From Actinomyces oris (GTDB lineage Bacteria; Actinomycetota; Actinomycetes; Actinomycetales; Actinomycetaceae), in NCBI RefSeq assembly GCF_001929375.1, contig NZ_MSGO01000027.1, positions 1 through 57,902 of the forward strand: a stretch of 57,902 nt of DNA, written 5' to 3'. Shown here piece after piece: positions 54,389 to 57,902 of this stretch (positions within the stretch are counted from its first letter, which is position 1; each line of letters opens with the position of its first letter). A model generated the notes under the pieces. The model had not been told where the DNA came from. It was given only the letters and a program-made list of their open reading frames with translations, and did not search any database. A program made the translations under genes and the position numbers.

Positions 54389-56239
54389 ATGAGAATCGTG
54401 GCCATGAGACGCCTACGAACATCCTCGCCGCCCCAGACCACCTCACGACTGACCGTCCTCACCCTGCTCGGTGCGCTCACCGCCTGCAGCATGCTCGGCG
54501 CGAGTGTCACAGCCGTCGCGAGCCCGCCTACGCAGGGAGCCCAGCACGCCGTCGTCCTGGACAACAGCACGAACGCCAACAGCACCAGCCCGTCCCAGAC
54601 CACCAGCAGCAACAGTTCCAACGGTTCTTCGAACGGTTCTGGGGGGCCCAAAGGATCCAGCGGGTCCACGGGGGCGAAGGTCCCCAAGGGGCTGGAGTCC
54701 TTCTACCGTCAGGATCTCAGCTGGACCGACTGCCCCGACGGCGTCACCGGCACCGCCTTCCAGTGCGCCACCGTGACCGTACCCCTGGACTACGACCACC
54801 CGCAGGGGAAGACCATCACGGTGGCTCTGAAGAAGCTGCCCTCAACGAGCCCCTCTCCTCGGGGCTCGGTCTTCCTCAACCCCGGAGGCCCGGGGGGAAG
54901 CGGTATCTCCCTCATCAATGCCCAGGCCGGGCTCTACAAGAGCGGCGGCCTGTCGGGGGTCCTGGCGAACTACGACGTCATCGGCTTCGACCCGCGCGGC
55001 ATCGGCCAGTCCACCCCCATCACCTGCTGGTCCCCCGACGACGTCCAGGCGATTCTGGCCGGGCGGGCTGAGATGCCCTCCCAGCTGACGCCGGGCAGCG
55101 CCACCGACATCGTCGCGAAGGGCGCACGAGAGGCCGCAGCCTGCCAGAAGTACACGGAGGTCCCCGAGATTCTCGACCACATGGACACCCGTTCGGTGGC
55201 CCGCGACATGGATGTCATGCGGGCCCTGGTGAAAGACCAGGACCTCAACTTCTTCGGGTACTCCTACGGCACCTACCTGGGCGCCGTGTACACCGAGATC
55301 TTCCCCGACAACGTCGGGCGCGTCGTCCTGGACAGCGCCATGGACCCCGCCCTGTCCCGGCAGGAAGCCTTGGAGGGTGATGCGGCAGCCTGGGAGCAGA
55401 CGCTGCGCACCTACATCGAGTCTCAGCAGGGCCAGGCCGGGTTCCCCCTGAGCGGCACGACGGATGAGGCCGTCACCCGGCTCGCAACCTTCCTCGACGG
55501 CCTGGACGCCAATCCGCTGACCGTCTCCGACGGCGGAGACCCCGTGGACCGGGCCAAGGCCACCACGGCGATCAAAACGCTCGTCGTCACCTCACCTGAC
55601 AACTGGCCACTGCTCACCGAGGGACTGACCCAGGCCATGACCGCGCACGACGGCACCGTTCTGATGCGGAACGCCAAGTCCCTCTCGGGCGGCGGCGGGT
55701 CTCCTGGGACCGAGGAGCAGACCGTCAGGCTGCTCCAGTTCTTGTACGCCTTCTCGGCCAACCGGTGCCTCGACTTCCCCGACACCGGGAACCAGGCGAG
55801 CTGGGATGCGGCACTGACCGTCTACCGCAGCGACTACCCGGTCTTCCACACTCTGCTGCCCCAGCACGACGCCTACTGCCACGGCTGGGGGCACACCAGT
55901 AAGACCAAGCCCGTCAACGTCGACGTCGACGCCACGAACCCGGTGCTCGTCATCGGGATCCTGCACGACCCGGCCACCCCCTACCCGTGGTCCAAGGCGC
56001 TGGTGTCGAGGATCCGCAACAGTCACCTGCTGAGCGTCGACATGTACGGCCATGGCGCGACCGGCCCCAATTCCTGCACGACCGCGAAGGTGAACGACTA
56101 CTTCGTCAAGGGAGCGCTTCCCTCCGACGGCGAGGTCTGCGCGGCGAACCCGGTGCCCCAGGCCGGACAGGAGGCTCCAGCCGGAGTTGAGACGCCGGTC
56201 GGAGTTGCGCGTCCGGTCGGCTTTGGGGCCGCCGGCTGA
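54389..56239 (+). CDS. Secreted TAP-like alpha/beta-hydrolase
   Basis: A ~616-residue exported enzyme of the tripeptidyl-aminopeptidase (SlpD/SlpE) type. A signal peptide (LTVLTLLGALTACSMLGASV; a Cys is present but the lipobox is weak) and a Ser/Asn/Gly linker precede the catalytic domain. That domain has SVFLNPGGPGGSGIS, FFGYSYGTYLGAVY (nucleophile Ser), LHDPATPYPWSKA (Asp) and MYGHGATG (His). The family removes peptides from protein N-termini or hydrolyses esters outside the cell. The start may be ATG 54389 or 54404. A long inverted repeat follows its stop. Confidence 0.82.
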   Translation: MRIVAMRRLRTSSPPQTTSRLTVLTLLGALTACSMLGASVTAVASPPTQGAQHAVVLDNSTNANSTSPSQTTSSNSSNGSSNGSGGPKGSSGSTGAKVPKGLESFYRQDLSWTDCPDGVTGTAFQCATVTVPLDYDHPQGKTITVALKKLPSTSPSPRGSVFLNPGGPGGSGISLINAQAGLYKSGGLSGVLANYDVIGFDPRGIGQSTPITCWSPDDVQAILAGRAEMPSQLTPGSATDIVAKGAREAAACQKYTEVPEILDHMDTRSVARDMDVMRALVKDQDLNFFGYSYGTYLGAVYTEIFPDNVGRVVLDSAMDPALSRQEALEGDAAAWEQTLRTYIESQQGQAGFPLSGTTDEAVTRLATFLDGLDANPLTVSDGGDPVDRAKATTAIKTLVVTSPDNWPLLTEGLTQAMTAHDGTVLMRNAKSLSGGGGSPGTEEQTVRLLQFLYAFSANRCLDFPDTGNQASWDAALTVYRSDYPVFHTLLPQHDAYCHGWGHTSKTKPVNVDVDATNPVLVIGILHDPATPYPWSKALVSRIRNSHLLSVDMYGHGATGPNSCTTAKVNDYFVKGALPSDGEVCAANPVPQAGQEAPAGVETPVGVARPVGFGAAG

Positions 56240-56243
56240 GGGT

Positions 56244-56316
56244 GAATCGCCCCGGGTTGGATGGAGGCAATGATCCTTCCGTGTCGTCACCGCCCCCATG
56301 AAACCCGGGGCGATTC
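56244..56316. terminator. 15-bp perfect inverted repeat after the hydrolase gene
   Basis: GAATCGCCCCGGGTT (56244-56258) and AACCCGGGGCGATTC (56302-56316) match perfectly with a 43-base spacer. It follows the stop by a few bases. The long loop is unusual for a simple terminator. Confidence 0.65.
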
Positions 56317-56453
56317 CGGCACTCCACACCGGTTTGCGTGTCAGACAGGTTCATATCCGGATACACGATGCCTCCCTCCAGCACCCTCGTGCGACGAACC
56401 AGTCAACAAAGTCACACGCCCCTCCCCTTAGACGGAGCCCGCACCTATTCTCG

Positions 56454-56945
56454 TCACTTCGCGTGGCGGCCAGGGCCTCTGGGGCGGGGTTTGCGGGGTT
56501 CGGCCGCGTGGCGGCCAGTCGACTGCATCGGCTCATCGTCAAGGCCTGCCTCACGCGCCGCCGCCTCCGCACGAGCCCGACGCTTCTCCAGCTGCCACTC
56601 CGGATACATCGGCCCCGGCAACGGAAACGGAATCAGCCCGAGCAGCGCCACCACCACGAAGAAGAGGGCAGTACCCATTAACACCTTGGGCATGCCCCCA
56701 CTACTACCTGAAGGGTACAGCAGCATCCCACAATCACCGATGGAAAACGCCACCCCCACAGCCGGAAGAATGAGCGAGATCGTATTACGACCCACATTGA
56801 ACTCACCTTCACCGAAGGAGCGACCCAAATCCCCGTACCAGTGATCCGAGAACATGGCGAACCACCAATTCAGCATGGTCACCGCCCCCAGAACGAGGCA
56901 TACCACTCCAGCTTGAGTCTCAGTAAAATCGACTTGCGGATACAT
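56454..56945 (-). CDS. Small membrane protein of unknown function
   Basis: A 163-residue protein with three hydrophobic segments (about 12-32, 55-75 and 87-110) followed by a basic, Arg/Ala/Glu-rich tail. I do not recognise the family. Start at 56945 (MYPQVDF) or 56954. It follows the glycine-zipper fragment on the same strand. Confidence 0.5.
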   Translation of the reverse strand: MYPQVDFTETQAGVVCLVLGAVTMLNWWFAMFSDHWYGDLGRSFGEGEFNVGRNTISLILPAVGVAFSIGDCGMLLYPSGSSGGMPKVLMGTALFFVVVALLGLIPFPLPGPMYPEWQLEKRRARAEAAAREAGLDDEPMQSTGRHAAEPRKPRPRGPGRHAK

Positions 56946-56968
56946 GACGGACACCTAGGTGATCAAAA

Positions 56969-57412
56969 CTACTTGAACAGGCTGTTAACCCAGCCACCAA
57001 ACTTCTTTCCTCCCTCAGACCCCGCAATACCACCAGCAATACCACCAACAACACCGCCGATCGCCGCACCCGCAGGGCCTCCAACACAGGCCCCGACAGT
57101 GGCGCCCACTTGAGCTCCAGCCCATCCACCGGCCCATCCACCACCCGCAGTCATCGCACCTGTTGTTGCGGCGCGCGTCACCTTCTTGCCTTCACTGAGC
57201 GATGGATCCTGAGCATCTTTCTGGTACTGCTCGTAGGAACTCACTGCGAAAGAGGCAACATTGGAGGCACGACCGGCCCACTTCAATGTAGGTGCAGCTT
57301 TTCTTGCTGCTGTTACCATCTTGCCGCCCACAGAACCCTCCTGACCACCAGCCGGGCTCCAGCGCTCGAGCTTCCGGTTCTTCCAGGCATCTTTCCAGCC
57401 CTTGAGGCTTAT
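56969..57412 (-). pseudogene. Glycine-zipper tail of a secreted protein, 5' truncated
   Basis: The frame is open from about 57412 (after a TGA) to 56969 and reads ISLKGWKDAWKNRKLERW, a helical segment, then a glycine zipper (GAQVGATVGACVGGPAGAA) and FGGWVNSLFK. Glycine zippers like this occur in the middle or end of actinobacterial secreted toxins. No N-terminal secretion domain or proper start is present; ATG 57331 and 57319 are internal. It is probably the 3' remnant of a disrupted effector gene. Confidence 0.5.
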
Positions 57413-57446
57413 TCACGGGGCTAGCTAACACTGGCATCTGTGCAGG

Positions 57447-57731
57447 TCACAGCACCTTCGACGGATGCTGTGAATAACCTTCCTTGGGTGCACGTCTACG
57501 AGTAACCATCTTCTTCGGGTTGTACTTGACGCGCTTCCCCCGTTTTGCCGAATGAGAGGTCAACGACTTGTAACTTGTCACCTTCTGCGAGACATTTGCC
57601 TTCGACGCCTTGAGACCGAATCCCTCAGCCAGCGTCTTGATATTGCCGGCTCGAGTAATGACTACCATTGCCGTCTTGGTAGTCGCAATCCAACCACGAT
57701 CAGCCACAGCGTTACATGGAGGCTTATTCAT
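57447..57731 (-). CDS. Hypothetical basic protein, perhaps a fragment
   Basis: A 94-residue frame rich in Lys/Arg (SAKRGKRVKYNPKKM). It begins at an ATG inside ATGAATAAGCCTCC, a sequence also found at 57402-57416 and close to 951-963, after the IS5-type transposase. It may therefore start in an IS scar. I do not recognise a family, and its reality as a gene is uncertain. Confidence 0.3.
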   Translation of the reverse strand: MNKPPCNAVADRGWIATTKTAMVVITRAGNIKTLAEGFGLKASKANVSQKVTSYKSLTSHSAKRGKRVKYNPKKMVTRRRAPKEGYSQHPSKVL

Positions 57732-57744
57732 AGGGGTGTTTAGG

Positions 57745-57902
57745 GGCTCTTCGTGTTTGAGGGTGTGGTAGGTGGAGCCTATTGAAGTTCATAGGTGGGG
57801 TGGGTGCGTCGTTGCTTGGGTGGGGGTCGAGGTCCCTCGATGATGGGAGCTGCTAGACAACCGTCACGAGAGACCTCGACGTGCCTGAGACTACCTTCAC
57901 CG
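57745..57902 (+). mobile_element. Probable left end of an ISL3-like element (cut by window)
   Basis: GGCTCTTCGTGTTT at 57745 resembles ISL3-family terminal repeats (GGCTCTT...). About 136 bases later a GTG frame opens at 57881 (VPETTFT) and runs off the window, a plausible transposase start. The element cannot be confirmed without the following sequence. Confidence 0.4.
57881..57902 (+). CDS. Partial ORF at window edge, possible ISL3-type transposase start
   Basis: Only seven codons (VPETTFT) are visible before the window ends. The call rests on the distance from the ISL3-like terminus and the general pattern of such starts; nothing else can be read. Confidence 0.25.

Overview
The window comes from a high-GC actinobacterium. 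GC-rich codon use, DUF5129, DUF5926, YwiC-like and variant leucine-rich-repeat proteins, and WXG100-type secretion partners all suggest an Actinomyces-like member of the Actinomycetaceae. That assignment is inference from gene content; no rRNA or tRNA gene was seen.

Layout. 1-1.5 kb: frameshifted IS5-type transposase and an empty stretch with one tiny ORF. 1.5-5 kb: GT2 glycosyltransferase and DUF885 peptidase-like protein. 5.6-9.2 kb: a rearranged patch with a quinone reductase, an AlkD-like gene that has lost its 3' end, DUF817 and DUF5926, with duplicated fragments and two copies of a palindromic element. 9.3-12 kb: two DUF5129-type proteins. 12-26 kb: mostly housekeeping and small genes (RidA, phosphoglucomutase, two acetyltransferases, YwiC-like, HisC, a secreted-lipase pair, methyltransferase, siderophore-interacting protein, HTH-nucleotidyltransferase). 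26.5-30.4 kb: an AT-richer type VII secretion toxin locus with an effector, an orphan toxin module and three candidate immunity proteins. 30.7-34.3 kb: purB, then a Schlafen/AlbA_2-type gene flanked by copies of the purB 3' end and preceded by a helically phased operator-like array. 34.4-45.7 kb: a RiPP cluster. 45.7-51.3 kb: variant-LRR protein and a copper operon (CsoR, CopZ, CopA). 51.2-54.3 kb: a candidate leader peptide and two PLP sulfur amino acid enzymes. 54.4-57.9 kb: secreted TAP-like hydrolase, secretion-linked fragments and the edge of an ISL3-like element.

The main system is the RiPP cluster. A YcaO cyclodehydratase, a ThiF/ocin-like partner, a second E1-like protein fused to a SagB-type dehydrogenase, and a separate small nitroreductase should form azol(in)es. 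A full-length LanB glutamylation protein (split here by a one-base frameshift) and a stand-alone elimination protein should form dehydroamino acids. A PqqD-M50 membrane protease fusion is a candidate for leader removal, and a divergent LuxR-type regulator probably controls the operon. The 67-residue precursor has a leader with an ELPEG motif and a core of three 9-residue repeats (ASASCPACA type) plus a SASTTSC tail. I see no [4+2] cyclase, transporter or immunity gene, so the product is more likely a linear, goadsporin-like azole/dehydroalanine peptide than a classical macrocyclic thiopeptide.

Other structures the genes do not explain: four copies of a ~68-bp palindrome placed just after plus-strand genes, a ~115-bp inverted repeat built of ~21-bp units, and mutually exclusive hairpins in front of the RiPP precursor gene.
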